64,000 nt of DNA from Mycobacterium sp. IDR2000157661 (GCF_022317005.1 NZ_CP081006.1:1984001-2048000), one strand, 5' to 3'; shown: positions 1 through 8,881, numbered from the stretch's first letter. The notes: generated by a model not told the origin, from the letters alone. Made by a program: numbers and translations.

Positions 1-1115
1 CCGACTACGACGAAGCGCGGGCGCGGCGGGCCGCGGAGGCCGTCGGCGACGACCGGTTCACCGCGGCGCATGTCGACGCGGCGTCGGCCGACACGGTCGC
101 CGACCTGATCCGCCGCCACCACATCACCCATGTGATGAACGCCGTCGACCCGCGGTTCGTGATGCCGATCTTCACCGGCGCACTGGCAGGCGGCGCGGAC
201 TACCTCGACATGGCGATGAGCCTCTCGCAGCGGCACCCCGAACAGCCCTACGCGCTCACCGGGGTGAAACTGGGCGACGAACAGTTCGCGCTCGACGAGC
301 AGTGGCGTGCGGCCGGGCGGCTGGCACTGGTGGGCATCGGCGTGGAGCCGGGGCTGTCCGACGTGTTCGCGCGCTACGCCGCCGACCATCTGTTCTCCGA
401 CATCGACGAGTTGGGCACCCGCGACGGATCCAACCTCACCGTCGACGGTTACGACTTCGCGCCGTCGTTCTCGATCTGGACCACCATCGAGGAGTGCCTC
501 AACCCGCCGGTCGTGTGGGAGGCCGACCGCGGCTGGTTCACCACCGAACCGTTCAGCCATCCCGAGGTGTTCGACTTCCCCGACGGCATCGGCCCGGTCG
601 AGTGCGTCAACGTCGAGCACGAGGAAGTGCTGCTGATGCCCCGTTGGGTCAAGTGCAGGCGCGCGACGTTCAAGTACGGGCTCGGCGAGGAGTTCATCGA
701 CGTGCTCAAGACTCTGCACAAGCTGGGCCTCGACCGCACCGAGAGGGTGACCGTCGGACCGGTCGAGGTCAGCCCTCGCGACGTGGTGGCCGCGTGCCTG
801 CCCGACCCGGCGACGCTGGGGCCGCAGATGCGCGGCAAGACGTGCGCGGGCCTGTGGGTGACCGGCACCGGCACGGACGGCGATCCGCGCTCGACGTACC
901 TGTATCACGTCGTCGACAACGAGTGGTCGATGGCCGAATACGGACACCAGTGCGTGGTATGGCAGACCGCGATCAATCCCGTTGTGGCGCTGGAACTCCT
1001 GGCCGACGGCAGCTGGAGCGGCAGCGGCGTGCTCGGCCCCGAGGCCTTCGATGCGGTGCCCTTCCTCGAACTGTTGACGGCCTACGGCTCATCCTGGGGG
1101 ATGCGGGACAGCTAG
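1..1115 (+). CDS. saccharopine dehydrogenase-like NAD(P) oxidoreductase (5' truncated)
   Basis: The reading frame is open from base 3 of the window, so the N-terminus and the Rossmann glycine motif lie outside. What remains (about 370 codons) reads as the rest of the nucleotide-binding domain followed by the catalytic/dimerisation domain of the saccharopine dehydrogenase/carboxynorspermidine reductase family. Recognisable stretches are THVMNAVDPRFVMPIF, ADYLDMAM and VGIGVEPGLSDVFARYAADH. The true substrate in mycobacteria is not established, and lysine catabolism is only one possibility. A CoA-transferase gene follows on the same strand 21 bases later. The family call is firm; the specific function is not. 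Confidence 0.8.
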   Translation, partial: DYDEARARRAAEAVGDDRFTAAHVDAASADTVADLIRRHHITHVMNAVDPRFVMPIFTGALAGGADYLDMAMSLSQRHPEQPYALTGVKLGDEQFALDEQWRAAGRLALVGIGVEPGLSDVFARYAADHLFSDIDELGTRDGSNLTVDGYDFAPSFSIWTTIEECLNPPVVWEADRGWFTTEPFSHPEVFDFPDGIGPVECVNVEHEEVLLMPRWVKCRRATFKYGLGEEFIDVLKTLHKLGLDRTERVTVGPVEVSPRDVVAACLPDPATLGPQMRGKTCAGLWVTGTGTDGDPRSTYLYHVVDNEWSMAEYGHQCVVWQTAINPVVALELLADGSWSGSGVLGPEAFDAVPFLELLTAYGSSWGMRDS

Positions 1116-1136
1116 CGCTCGCGGAAGATGAGCGCC

Positions 1137-2453
1137 ATGCCCGAGGAACTGACCACCGAGCAGGCCGCCGATCGCCTGCGGCCCGCCGACAGCCTGGGCA
1201 TCCCGCTCGGCCCCGGCCAGCCGCCTGCGTTCCTGCGCGCGCTCGGCGAGCGCACCGACTGGACCGACCTGCGTGTCTACGGCGCACTGCTGGCCGTGGG
1301 TACGGAGTTGTTCGCCCGGCCGGGCGTGCACTATCTGTCCGGTTTCTTCGGCCCGCTGGAACGGGCGCTTCGCGACAGCGGCGCCAACATCGAGTTCGTG
1401 CCGGCCGATTTCCGCCGCTTCGGGCCGCTGCTCGAGCGGCAGGCGCCGCGGGTACTGACAACGGTCGCGACCCCGCCCGACCGCGACGGCTGGTGCTCGC
1501 TGTCGCTGCACGCGGGCGGCACGGTCGAGGAGCTGCGCCGGGCGGGCGCGGACGCCGAACGCCTGCTCGTCGTCGAGGTGTCCGACGCCTTTCCGCGGAC
1601 ATTCGGGCTCGGCGCACGCCATCGGCACGCGCTGCACGTCGACGAGATCGACATCCTGGTGCGATCCACCGACGCCCCGCTGGCCCTGCCCGAGGGCCCG
1701 CCCACCGACGTCGACAAGCAGATCGCGCGGCACGCCGTCGGCTTCATCGGATCGGGCGCGACGCTGCAGACGGGCATCGGGTCGATTCCCAGCCAGATCG
1801 CCGCGATGTTGGCCGAGGGTGACGGCGGCGGTTACGGCCTGCACAGCGAGATGTTCACCGACGGATGCATGCGACTGCACCAGTCGGGCAAGGTCACCAA
1901 CACCAGCAAGGGCCAGTACGACGGCATCAGCGTGACGACGTTCGCGCTGGGCTCGACCGAGCTGTACGCGTGGCTGGACGGCAACGACGACGTTGCATTC
2001 CTGCCCGTCGAGATCGTCAACGCGCCGGACGTCATCGGCGCCAACCACGACATGATCTCGATCAACGGCGCGCTCGCGGTCGACATCCAGGGTCAGGTGG
2101 TGGCCGACACGATCGACGGCGAACAATTCAGCGGGATCGGCGGCGCCGAGGACTTCGTGGCCGGTGCCGGACTCGACCTGTTGGACCGTTCGCTGATCTG
2201 CCTGCCGTCGACCTTCGAGAAGGACGGGGTGCTGCGGTCGCGGATCGTGCCCTGGTTCGGACCGGGCGCAGTGATCACCACGCCGCGGCACCACGTCGAC
2301 GTGATCGTCACCGAGTACGGTGCGGCCGAACTGGAGGGCAAGACCGTCCAGCAGCGCGGCGAGGCGCTGGCCGCGATCGCGCATCCGCAGTTTCGCGACG
2401 ACCTTGTCGCCGCGGCTGCGCGGGCCGCCAAGGGACGCTCACCGGTGGTGTAG
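1137..2453 (+). CDS. acetyl-CoA hydrolase/CoA-transferase family protein
   Basis: A 438-residue protein of the acetyl-CoA hydrolase/4-hydroxybutyrate CoA-transferase family, which moves CoA between carboxylic acids through a glutamyl-CoA intermediate. The signature region GLHSEMFTDG carries the presumed catalytic Glu, followed by TNTSKGQYDG. A C-terminal GPGAVITTPRHHVDVIVTEY block is typical of the second domain. I prefer ATG 1137 because GGAAG lies about 10 bases upstream; ATG 1128 in the same frame would leave almost no spacer. It probably forms a transcription unit with the preceding dehydrogenase. The physiological substrate cannot be read from sequence. Confidence 0.85.
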   Translation: MPEELTTEQAADRLRPADSLGIPLGPGQPPAFLRALGERTDWTDLRVYGALLAVGTELFARPGVHYLSGFFGPLERALRDSGANIEFVPADFRRFGPLLERQAPRVLTTVATPPDRDGWCSLSLHAGGTVEELRRAGADAERLLVVEVSDAFPRTFGLGARHRHALHVDEIDILVRSTDAPLALPEGPPTDVDKQIARHAVGFIGSGATLQTGIGSIPSQIAAMLAEGDGGGYGLHSEMFTDGCMRLHQSGKVTNTSKGQYDGISVTTFALGSTELYAWLDGNDDVAFLPVEIVNAPDVIGANHDMISINGALAVDIQGQVVADTIDGEQFSGIGGAEDFVAGAGLDLLDRSLICLPSTFEKDGVLRSRIVPWFGPGAVITTPRHHVDVIVTEYGAAELEGKTVQQRGEALAAIAHPQFRDDLVAAAARAAKGRSPVV

Positions 2454-2461
2454 CGGGGGTC

Positions 2462-3331
2462 TCAGGGGCGGTAGATCCACGGGTGCCGGGGCAGGCGCGA
2501 GGGGTCGAACTCCGCCAGCATCTCGTCGACGGTCGAGGCTCGCCAGCCCAGCGACGAGCTGATCTGGCGCACCGCCCGGGTCACGCCGATCTCGGCGAGC
2601 GTCACCGCGCCGTCGCGTTTGGCCAGCCGCGCACCGTCGGCGTTGAGCACCAGCGCGACGTGCGCGTACATCGGTTCGGCGTACCCCATCAGCCGCGCCA
2701 GGTAGGCCTGGCGCGGCGACGACGGCAACAGATCGTCGCCGCGCACCACCTGGTCGACGGCTTGGGCGGCGTCGTCGACGACGACGGCCAGGTTGTAGGC
2801 CGGCACGCCGTCGCCGCGGCGCACCACGAAATCGTCGACGATGCCGGTGTGGTCACCGTGCAGCACGTCGTGAACGGTGTAGGTGATCGCATCGGTGCGC
2901 AGCCGCAGCGCGGGCGGGCGGCCCGTCTCGGTCCGGCGCTCGGCCCGCTGGTCATCGCTCAACGAGCGGCAGGTGCCCGGGTAAGCTCCCTGCGGCGCGT
3001 GCGGGGCGCGGGGCGCCTGCGCGATATCCCTTCTGCTGCAATAACATTCGTACAGCAACCCGCGGTGGGCCAGCCCCGCGATGGCAGCGTCGTAGCGCTG
3101 CGGGTGCGAGGTCTGCCACTCGGGCTCCGAGTCCCAGGTCAATCCGATAGCGGCCAGATCGTCGAGCTGGCGGCGGCCGATGTCGGCGTTGGTCCGGTCG
3201 TCGAGGTCGTCGACGCGGATCAGGAAGCGGCGACCCGTGGACCGGGCGAACAGCCACGCCAACACCGCGGTGCGCAGGTTGCCGATGTGCAGATCGGCCG
3301 ACGGGCTCGGGGCGAACCTGCCGGCGCTCAT
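2462..3331 (-). CDS. gluQ: glutamyl-Q tRNA(Asp) synthetase
   Basis: GluQ (YadB) glutamylates queuosine in the anticodon of tRNA-Asp. It is a glutamyl-tRNA synthetase paralogue lacking the anticodon-binding domain. The 289-residue length fits. HIGN at residues 15-18 is the HIGH motif, LAKRDG at 236-241 takes the place of KMSKS, and a Cys-X-Cys zinc site (ECYCSRR) precedes a further Cys in GTCR. A TAGATT box on the minus strand ends six bases before ATG 3331, so the mRNA is probably leaderless. It converges on the CoA-transferase gene with an 8-base gap. Confidence 0.92.
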   Translation of the reverse strand: MSAGRFAPSPSADLHIGNLRTAVLAWLFARSTGRRFLIRVDDLDDRTNADIGRRQLDDLAAIGLTWDSEPEWQTSHPQRYDAAIAGLAHRGLLYECYCSRRDIAQAPRAPHAPQGAYPGTCRSLSDDQRAERRTETGRPPALRLRTDAITYTVHDVLHGDHTGIVDDFVVRRGDGVPAYNLAVVVDDAAQAVDQVVRGDDLLPSSPRQAYLARLMGYAEPMYAHVALVLNADGARLAKRDGAVTLAEIGVTRAVRQISSSLGWRASTVDEMLAEFDPSRLPRHPWIYRP

Positions 3332-3337
3332 CCCCGC

Positions 3338-3343
3338 AATCTA
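3338..3343 (-). promoter_or_regulatory. -10 box of gluQ, leaderless
   Basis: TAGATT on the minus strand, then six bases (GCGGGG), then the ATG of gluQ. This matches the TANNNT -10 and the short spacing to +1 seen at mycobacterial leaderless promoters, which would put the transcription start on the initiation codon. No convincing -35 was identified. Confidence 0.55.
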
Positions 3344-3377
3344 GCCAGGGCCGTCGCCACCTGAGACCGTCGGGCGG

Positions 3378-3803
3378 CTACACCGGCTGCAGGCTCACCG
3401 GATGCTGGGCCTGCAGGACGTTGGGATCGTTGCAGGCGCCGGGTTTCGACGTCAGGCTGACGGTGCCCGCCAGCGTCGCCGCGTCGAAAGCGTAGGACAC
3501 ATCGCCAGCGCCGGTGCTGCCGTCCGGGCAGATCCAGCCGTTGGGCACGTCGTGCCGGTCTACCGTCCACGGCCCACCGGGAGTCTTCACGATCGCGGCG
3601 GTGAGCCCGGTGGACGTCGTCAGGGTGCCCCCGCACTTGCCCTCGGGATTGCACTGGGTGGTGATCGCCCACCTGTTGACCGTCGGGCCGTTGACGAACG
3701 TGTATTCGCCTTCCAGTGGCGGGTCGGCCCATGCCTGGCCCGCCGTTCCGACGGCGATGCCGGCGAACGCGACGGCGACGGCCACCACGCGCGTGGTCCT
3801 CAT
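3378..3803 (-). CDS. small secreted protein of unknown function
   Basis: A 141-residue exported protein. Residues 1-28 form a clear Sec signal peptide: RTTR n-region, hydrophobic VVAVAVAFAGIAVGTAG core and a cleavage site near AWA-DPP. The mature part has four cysteines (in QCNPEGKC, GWICPDG and GACNDP), which suggests two disulfides, and resembles small secreted mycobacterial proteins of unknown role. ATG 3803 is chosen because GGTGAGGAG sits five bases upstream and the signal peptide starts there; the frame stays open further upstream but overlaps the ligase gene. I do not recognise a named family. Confidence 0.75.
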   Translation of the reverse strand: MRTTRVVAVAVAFAGIAVGTAGQAWADPPLEGEYTFVNGPTVNRWAITTQCNPEGKCGGTLTTSTGLTAAIVKTPGGPWTVDRHDVPNGWICPDGSTGAGDVSYAFDAATLAGTVSLTSKPGACNDPNVLQAQHPVSLQPV

Positions 3804-3837
3804 GTGACTCCTCACCTCCACCGACCCGGATCTGTAG

Positions 3838-4959
3838 TCACGAAGCATCACACGTATCTGCCGCCGAGGCCGCGAAACCAGTGAATCGTCCCAGCCCGGG
3901 CACGATGTCGCTGAGCCGGAAGGACACCGGCTCTTCGAGCTGGGCGTAGGTGCACGAGTGTGGATCACGATCGGGGCGCCAGCGGTTGAACTGCGCCGTG
4001 TGGCGGAACCGTTCGCCCTCCATGTGGTCGTAGCGGACCTCGACGACGAGTTCTGGCCGCAACGGCACAAACGAAAGATCCTTGCCCGCGTTCCAGCGCG
4101 AGCCCTCGTTGCGCCGCGGGGTGCGCTCGCCGGTCATGTGGGCGGCCCAGTTCCACGGATGCTCGTCGAAAGTCGTTACCAGCTTCTGTAATTCGGAGAA
4201 CAGCTCGCGGCGTCTGGCCATCGGGAACGCGCCGATGACCCCCACCGAGGCGAGCGTGCCGTCGTCCTTGTACAGCCCGAGCAGCAGCGAGCCGATCGCG
4301 TCGTCACCTGACTTGTGCAGCCGGTAGCCGGCGACCACGCAGTCCGCGGTGCGGTGGTGCTTGATCTTGAACATCACCCGCTTATCCGGCTGATACGTCA
4401 GCGACAGCGGCTTGGCGAGCACGCCGTCCAGGCCCGCGCCCTCGAACTCGTCGAACCAGCGACGTGCGGTGGCGATGTCCGTCGTCGCGGGAGTGAGGTG
4501 GATCGACGGACCGGACCGGGCCAACGCCTCCACCAGCGCGGCGCGCCGCTCGACGAACGGCAGGCCGGTGTAGTCGTCGTCGCCGAGGGCAAGCAGGTCG
4601 AACGCGATGAACGACGCGGGCGTCTGCTCGGCGAGCATGCGCACCCGTGAGTCGGCCGGATGGATGCGCTGCTGCAACGCTTCGAAGTCCAGGCCGTGTT
4701 CGGTGGCGATCACGATCTCGCCGTCGACGACGCAGCGCTGGGGCATCTCCGCGCGCACCGCCTCGACGAGTTCGGGGAAGTACCGCGTCAGTGGGCGTTC
4801 ATTGCGGCTGCCCAGTTCGACCTGGTCGCCGTCGCGGAAGCAGATCGACCGGAAGCCGTCCCACTTCGGCTCATAGGAGAGCGCGGAGGGATCCACGGGT
4901 ATGACAGCGACCGACTTGGCCAGCATCGGCGACACCGGGGGCATCACGGGCAGGTGCAC
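3838..4959 (-). CDS. ligC2: ATP-dependent DNA ligase, LigC type (second copy)
   Basis: A 373-residue stand-alone ATP-dependent DNA ligase with adenylation domain and OB fold and no extra nuclease or polymerase domains. Motif I is YEPKWDGFR, with adenylated Lys32. CVVDGEIVI (motif III), GLDGVLAKP (motif IV) and MFKIKHHRTADC (motif V) are all present, so it looks catalytically intact. M. smegmatis has two LigC ligases near a Prim-PolC gene that take part in gap-filling repair. This copy lies 1.8 kb from the other and on the opposite strand. The numbering LigC2 is by analogy. GTG 4959 follows a GAGAAT box by six bases. Confidence 0.88.
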   Translation of the reverse strand: MHLPVMPPVSPMLAKSVAVIPVDPSALSYEPKWDGFRSICFRDGDQVELGSRNERPLTRYFPELVEAVRAEMPQRCVVDGEIVIATEHGLDFEALQQRIHPADSRVRMLAEQTPASFIAFDLLALGDDDYTGLPFVERRAALVEALARSGPSIHLTPATTDIATARRWFDEFEGAGLDGVLAKPLSLTYQPDKRVMFKIKHHRTADCVVAGYRLHKSGDDAIGSLLLGLYKDDGTLASVGVIGAFPMARRRELFSELQKLVTTFDEHPWNWAAHMTGERTPRRNEGSRWNAGKDLSFVPLRPELVVEVRYDHMEGERFRHTAQFNRWRPDRDPHSCTYAQLEEPVSFRLSDIVPGLGRFTGFAASAADTCDAS

Positions 4960-4974
4960 GAGCCCATTCTCGCG

Positions 4975-5382
4975 TCACATCTTCTCTCCCGGCAGCCGGG
5001 CCGCCTGCTCGAACCACGACCTGAGTCGGCTCTCGTCGAGTTCGTCGTCCTCATGGATGTCGAGGTAGCGGACCTCCTCGTGCTTGGACGCCTTCGGCGG
5101 CACGGGGTCCAGCGATGTCCCTTTGAAGAACTGCAGCTGCACGTAATTCGTGTAGCAGCGAAACGACACCACCCAGGACTTGTCGTCATGGCCGTAGAAC
5201 GGCTGGTTCCACTTCACGGCCTTCTGCACTTCCGGGATGGCCTCGACGATGAGGGCGTCGAGGCGTCGGCCGACGGTGCGTTTCCAGCCGGGCATCGCCG
5301 CGATGTAGTCCTGTACGGGACCGTCGCCTGCGCCCTTGGGGATCTGCGGGTTGCCGCCCGAAAGCAGTTTCGGCCGGCTCAT
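4975..5382 (-). CDS. DUF1801 (YdhG-like) domain protein
   Basis: A 135-residue protein of the DUF1801/YdhG superfamily, recognised by PGWKRTVGRRLDALIVEAIPEVQKAVKWNQPFYG and the following aromatic strand VVSFRCYTNYVQLQFF. The biochemical role of the family is unknown. ATG 5382 overlaps the stop codon of the upstream VOC gene as ATGA, implying translational coupling. An in-frame ATG 12 bases earlier is less likely. It is therefore the second gene of a two-gene unit facing a divergent TetR regulator. Confidence 0.82.
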   Translation of the reverse strand: MSRPKLLSGGNPQIPKGAGDGPVQDYIAAMPGWKRTVGRRLDALIVEAIPEVQKAVKWNQPFYGHDDKSWVVSFRCYTNYVQLQFFKGTSLDPVPPKASKHEEVRYLDIHEDDELDESRLRSWFEQAARLPGEKM

Positions 5383-5981
5383 CCGGCCGTCCACCTGAAC
5401 CCGTCGGGATCGGTGAAGGTGCCGAGCGGCCCGTTGATGGTGATCCCGTGCGAAGCCGCGCCGTCCGGCGAGACGTCAACGGTCTTGGCGAGTGCGCGGC
5501 GGCCGTACAGCGCCAACGTGATGGGGCCGCTGTCGAACTGCACGTACCTGCGGCCGAAGCTCTTCGCCACCGCGAGGCCGCGCTCGACGTAGAACTTCCT
5601 GCTCTCGGCCACATCGTCGACGCCCAGTTGGAGAACGAAGTCGTCGATCCGGCCGGTGTCTGGGCCGCGGTTCCTCTTCGAGGACGACGCCACCGTCCAG
5701 ATCGTGCCGTCGGGGCCGCAGATCGCGCCGCCGTAGCCCCACAGGCTCTTCCGCGGCCGCTTCAACTCGGCGGCGCCTGCCTCCAGCGCCGCCCCGACGA
5801 ACGCGTCGACGGTGGCGGGTTGGGGCACCACCAGCGACAGCGTGAACCCGCGGAAGCCGCTCGCAGGGGTCTCCGGGGCACGGGTCTTGACCGGCAGATC
5901 CCGACCGAACGCCGCCTTGTGGAAGGCGTCGGTGGCGACAGGGTCGGACGCTTCGAGCGTGACGGACTCGATGCTTGTCAT
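5379..5981 (-). CDS. VOC superfamily (glyoxalase/bleomycin-resistance-like) protein
   Basis: A 200-residue protein with two beta-alpha-beta-beta-beta repeats typical of the vicinal oxygen chelate fold. The first begins IESVTLEASDPVATDAFHKAAFG; the second begins DDFVLQLGVDDVAESRKFYVERGL and ends FTDPDGFRWTAG. Members include glyoxalases, dioxygenases and antibiotic-binding proteins, and the substrate here is unknown. The start is well supported by GGAG eight bases upstream of ATG 5981. It is transcribed away from a TetR gene across a double operator, so induction by a small ligand is likely. Confidence 0.82.
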   Translation of the reverse strand: MTSIESVTLEASDPVATDAFHKAAFGRDLPVKTRAPETPASGFRGFTLSLVVPQPATVDAFVGAALEAGAAELKRPRKSLWGYGGAICGPDGTIWTVASSSKRNRGPDTGRIDDFVLQLGVDDVAESRKFYVERGLAVAKSFGRRYVQFDSGPITLALYGRRALAKTVDVSPDGAASHGITINGPLGTFTDPDGFRWTAG

Positions 5982-6006
5982 GATTTTCTCCTTTCGTAGC
6001 GCTGTA

Positions 6007-6031
6007 ATATTGAGAGTACTACTCTCAATAT
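6007..6031. promoter_or_regulatory. TetR operator, site 1 (perfect inverted repeat)
   Basis: ATATTGAGAGT / ACTCTCAATAT, two perfect 11-base arms around ACT, in the 70-base gap between the divergent VOC and TetR genes. The size and position are those of a TetR-family dimer site. Autoregulation and control of the VOC-DUF1801 pair are inferred. Confidence 0.75.
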
Positions 6032-6050
6032 AAGAGTAGTAGTCTCAATG
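6030..6050. promoter_or_regulatory. TetR operator, site 2, containing the tetR -10 box
   Basis: Read on the minus strand this is CATTGAGACTACTACTCTTA, nearly the same as site 1 (ATTGAGAGTACTACTCT), so it is a second, less symmetric copy abutting site 1. On the plus strand it holds TAGTCT at 6040-6045, six bases before GTG 6052. The repressor would therefore cover its own core promoter. Confidence 0.65.
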
Positions 6051-6051
6051 T

Positions 6052-6705
6052 GTGGTGACCTCGGAGCGGGGCGGTCGTGCGGTCGACGGACGGGGACAGG
6101 CCAGGACCCGCCTGGCCCGCGCGGCGGTGATCAGCGCGGCGCGGGCGTTGTTCGTCGAGCAGGGTTACGGCGCCGCGACGGTCGAGGCCATCAGCAACCG
6201 GTCCGATGTGCCGCCGGCCACGGTGTACCGGCTCTTCGGCTCCAAGCTCGGGATTCTCAAGGCCATCCTCGACGTGTCCATCGGCGGCGACGACGAGCCG
6301 GTGGCGATGCCAGACCGTACGCAGGTCCGCCAGCACCTCGCCGATCCCGATCCGCAGACGCAACTGGCGGGCTTCGTCGCCGTCACCTCCGAGGTGAACT
6401 CGAGGACTGCCGCGATGTATCGCGTACTCGTCGGCGCGGCGAGTTCGGACCGCGGCGCCGCCGGTCTGCTCGAGGAGATCAACCGCCAGCGGCACGCGGG
6501 TCAGGGGCAGGTGGTGCGCGCGCTGGCTCGCGCCGGCGCAGTGCGGCATGGCCTTGCCGAGCGCGACGCCGCCGACATCGTCTTCGCGCTGATGTCCCCG
6601 GAGGTCTACCGACTGCTGGTGCTCGATCGCGGCTGGCCGCCACGACGGTACGAGCGCTGGCTGACCGAGACCATCGCCGCTTCTCTCCTCGCGCGGGATG
6701 AGTGA
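6052..6705 (+). CDS. TetR family transcriptional regulator
   Basis: A 217-residue regulator. The N-terminal helix-turn-helix domain is seen in AARALFVEQGYGAATVEAIS and VPPATVYRLFGSKLGIL (roughly residues 27-70). The C-terminal ligand-binding half is alpha-helical without a recognisable family name. GTG 6052 is preferred: it has no Shine-Dalgarno sequence but lies six bases after a TAGTCT -10 box, so the transcript is probably leaderless; GTG 6055 is an alternative. It is divergent from the VOC/DUF1801 genes and probably represses them through the two operator copies upstream. Confidence 0.88.
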   Translation: MVTSERGGRAVDGRGQARTRLARAAVISAARALFVEQGYGAATVEAISNRSDVPPATVYRLFGSKLGILKAILDVSIGGDDEPVAMPDRTQVRQHLADPDPQTQLAGFVAVTSEVNSRTAAMYRVLVGAASSDRGAAGLLEEINRQRHAGQGQVVRALARAGAVRHGLAERDAADIVFALMSPEVYRLLVLDRGWPPRRYERWLTETIAASLLARDE

Positions 6706-6756
6706 GCCCGCCTGTCGCGTCGATGACATCGCCGGGTGTCGGCGGTCTGTTGTGTC

Positions 6757-7821
6757 ATGGACGCCACAATGGACACCGTGGACCTCCCCGTGCTGCCGCC
6801 GCTCGAGCCGATGCTGGCCAAGGCCCAGGCCAAGGTGCCGACCGACACCGGCGTCTGGTCGTACGAGCCCAAGTGGGACGGCTTTCGCGCCCTGATGTTC
6901 CGCGACGGTGACAAGGTGGTGCTGCAGTCGCGCAACGGCAAGGACCTCGGCCGCTACTTTCCGGAACTGCTCGACGCGCTGCGCGACGAGGTGCGCGTGC
7001 GCTGTGTTCTCGACGGCGAGATCGTGGTGCCGCGTGAGATCGACGGCCGCACCCGGTTGGACTGGGAGTCGCTCTCGCAGCGTGTGCACCCGGCCGCCAG
7101 CCGGATCAAGATGCTCGCCGAGCAGACGCCTGCCCACTTCATCGGCTTCGACGCGCTGGCCACCGCCGACGCGTCTCTGCTCAAGGAGCCGTTCCGCGTC
7201 CGTCGGCGGGCGCTCACCGATGCGATCACGGCCAAGCGGTGGTGCCACGTCACCGGCACCACCGAGGACCCCGAGGTCGGTGCCAAGTGGCTCGAGGAGT
7301 TCGAGGGTGCGGGTCTGGACGGCGTGATCGCCAAGCGGCTCGACGGTGCGTACCTGCCGGGCAAGCGGGAGATGGTCAAGGTCAAGCACGCCCGCGACGC
7401 CGACTGCGTGGCAATCGGCTACCGCATACACAAGAACGGCGAGGGCATCGGATCGATCCTGCTCGGACTGTACCGCGACGACGGCGAGCTGCAGATGGTC
7501 GGTGGCGCGGCGTCATTCACCGCCAGGGACCGCGTCAACCTGCTCGCTGAACTCGAACCGCTGCGGGAGGGCGACGATGTGCGCGAGGGTGACCCCAGCC
7601 GGTGGAATTCGGCGGCCGACAAGCGGTGGATACCGATCCGTCCCGAGCGGGTGTGCGAGGTCGCCTACGACCAGATGGAGGGGAACACCGTGCACGGCGG
7701 GAGATTTCGGCACGCGGTGAAGTTTCGCCGGTGGCGGCCCGACCGCGACGCCCGTAGCTGCACCTTCGACCAGCTCGACGTGCCGCTGAACTACGACCTC
7801 AACGACGTCCTGGAGTCCTGA
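6757..7821 (+). CDS. ligC1: ATP-dependent DNA ligase, LigC type
   Basis: A 354-residue ligase closely similar in layout to the other LigC in this window. Motif I is YEPKWDGFR with Lys39, followed by CVLDGEIVV, GLDGVIAKR and MVKVKHARDADCV. It ends one base before the primase-polymerase gene, so ligase and polymerase are coexpressed. In M. smegmatis the corresponding LigC1 and Prim-PolC cooperate in excision-repair gap filling and sealing. The start is uncertain: ATG 6757, ATG 6769 and GTG 6778 are all in frame with no clear ribosome-binding site. Confidence 0.88.
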   Translation: MDATMDTVDLPVLPPLEPMLAKAQAKVPTDTGVWSYEPKWDGFRALMFRDGDKVVLQSRNGKDLGRYFPELLDALRDEVRVRCVLDGEIVVPREIDGRTRLDWESLSQRVHPAASRIKMLAEQTPAHFIGFDALATADASLLKEPFRVRRRALTDAITAKRWCHVTGTTEDPEVGAKWLEEFEGAGLDGVIAKRLDGAYLPGKREMVKVKHARDADCVAIGYRIHKNGEGIGSILLGLYRDDGELQMVGGAASFTARDRVNLLAELEPLREGDDVREGDPSRWNSAADKRWIPIRPERVCEVAYDQMEGNTVHGGRFRHAVKFRRWRPDRDARSCTFDQLDVPLNYDLNDVLES

Positions 7822-7822
7822 G

Positions 7823-8881
7823 ATGGCCGGAAAGAGCAGCACCGCAGAGGAAATCGACGTCGACGGCGTCAAGGTGCGGCTGACCAACCGCGACAAGGTC
7901 TACTTCCCGAAACTTGGAGCCGGCGGCACCAAGGGAACGCTCTTCGACTACTACCTGTCGGTCGCCGCACCGATGGTGGCGCTGTTGCGCGACCGGCCCG
8001 TCCACCTGCAGCGCTTCCCCGACGGCATCGACGGCGAGGAGATCTACCAGAAGCGGGTGCCGCAGAAGCATCCCGATTACCTTCAGACCTGCGAGGTGAC
8101 GTTTCCGTCCGGTCGCACCGCCGATGCGCTGAAGGTCACCCATCCGTCGGCGCTCGCCTGGGCCGCGCAGATGGGCACGGTCACGCTGCATCCGTGGCAG
8201 GTGCGCTGTCCGGACACCGAACATCCCGACGAGCTGCGTATCGACCTCGACCCCCAGCCCGGAACGGATTTCGCCGACGCCGGCGCGGTCGCCGTCGACG
8301 TGCTCAAGCCGCTACTCGACGAACTCGGAATGGTCGGTTACCCCAAGACCTCCGGCGGCCGCGGCGTGCACGTGTTCGTGCGCATCAGGCCCGAATGGGA
8401 CTTCATCGCCGTGCGCCGCGCAGGCATCGCGCTGGCCCGCGAGGTGGAACGCCGCGCGCCCGACGCGGTGACCACGGAGTGGTGGAAGGAAGAGAGGGGA
8501 GCACGGGTCTTTCTGGACTACAACCAGAATGCCCGCGACCGGACGTTCGCGTCGGCCTACTCGGTGCGCAAGACCCCGATCGCCACGGTGTCCACGCCGC
8601 TGACCTGGGACGAACTCCGCGACGCCGACCCCGACGACTACACGATGGCCACGGTGCCGGACCTGGTGGGCGGCCGTGACGACCCGTGGGCCGACATCGA
8701 CAGCAACGCCCAATCGCTGCAACCGCTTCTCGACATGGTGCGCGCCGAAGAGGACCGCGGACTCGGTGACCTACCCTATCCGCCCAGTTATCCGAAGATG
8801 CCGGGCGAACCGCCCCGCGTTCAGCCGAGCAAGAAGGTGGCCGCCAATTGGGACGACGAGGGAAATCCGGTCAAGGCGTGA
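7823..8881 (+). CDS. primPolC: primase-polymerase of the LigD-Pol family (Prim-PolC)
   Basis: A 352-residue archaeo-eukaryotic primase-type polymerase without ligase or nuclease domains. The metal-binding DLD is at residues 141-143, the SGGRGVHV motif at 177-184 contributes to nucleotide binding, and VFLDYNQN carries the third acidic residue, Asp232. All catalytic residues appear intact. Enzymes of this type fill short gaps, prefer ribonucleotides and can prime. It begins one base after the LigC1 stop codon. The charged C-terminal tail is short. Confidence 0.9.
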   Translation: MAGKSSTAEEIDVDGVKVRLTNRDKVYFPKLGAGGTKGTLFDYYLSVAAPMVALLRDRPVHLQRFPDGIDGEEIYQKRVPQKHPDYLQTCEVTFPSGRTADALKVTHPSALAWAAQMGTVTLHPWQVRCPDTEHPDELRIDLDPQPGTDFADAGAVAVDVLKPLLDELGMVGYPKTSGGRGVHVFVRIRPEWDFIAVRRAGIALAREVERRAPDAVTTEWWKEERGARVFLDYNQNARDRTFASAYSVRKTPIATVSTPLTWDELRDADPDDYTMATVPDLVGGRDDPWADIDSNAQSLQPLLDMVRAEEDRGLGDLPYPPSYPKMPGEPPRVQPSKKVAANWDDEGNPVKA

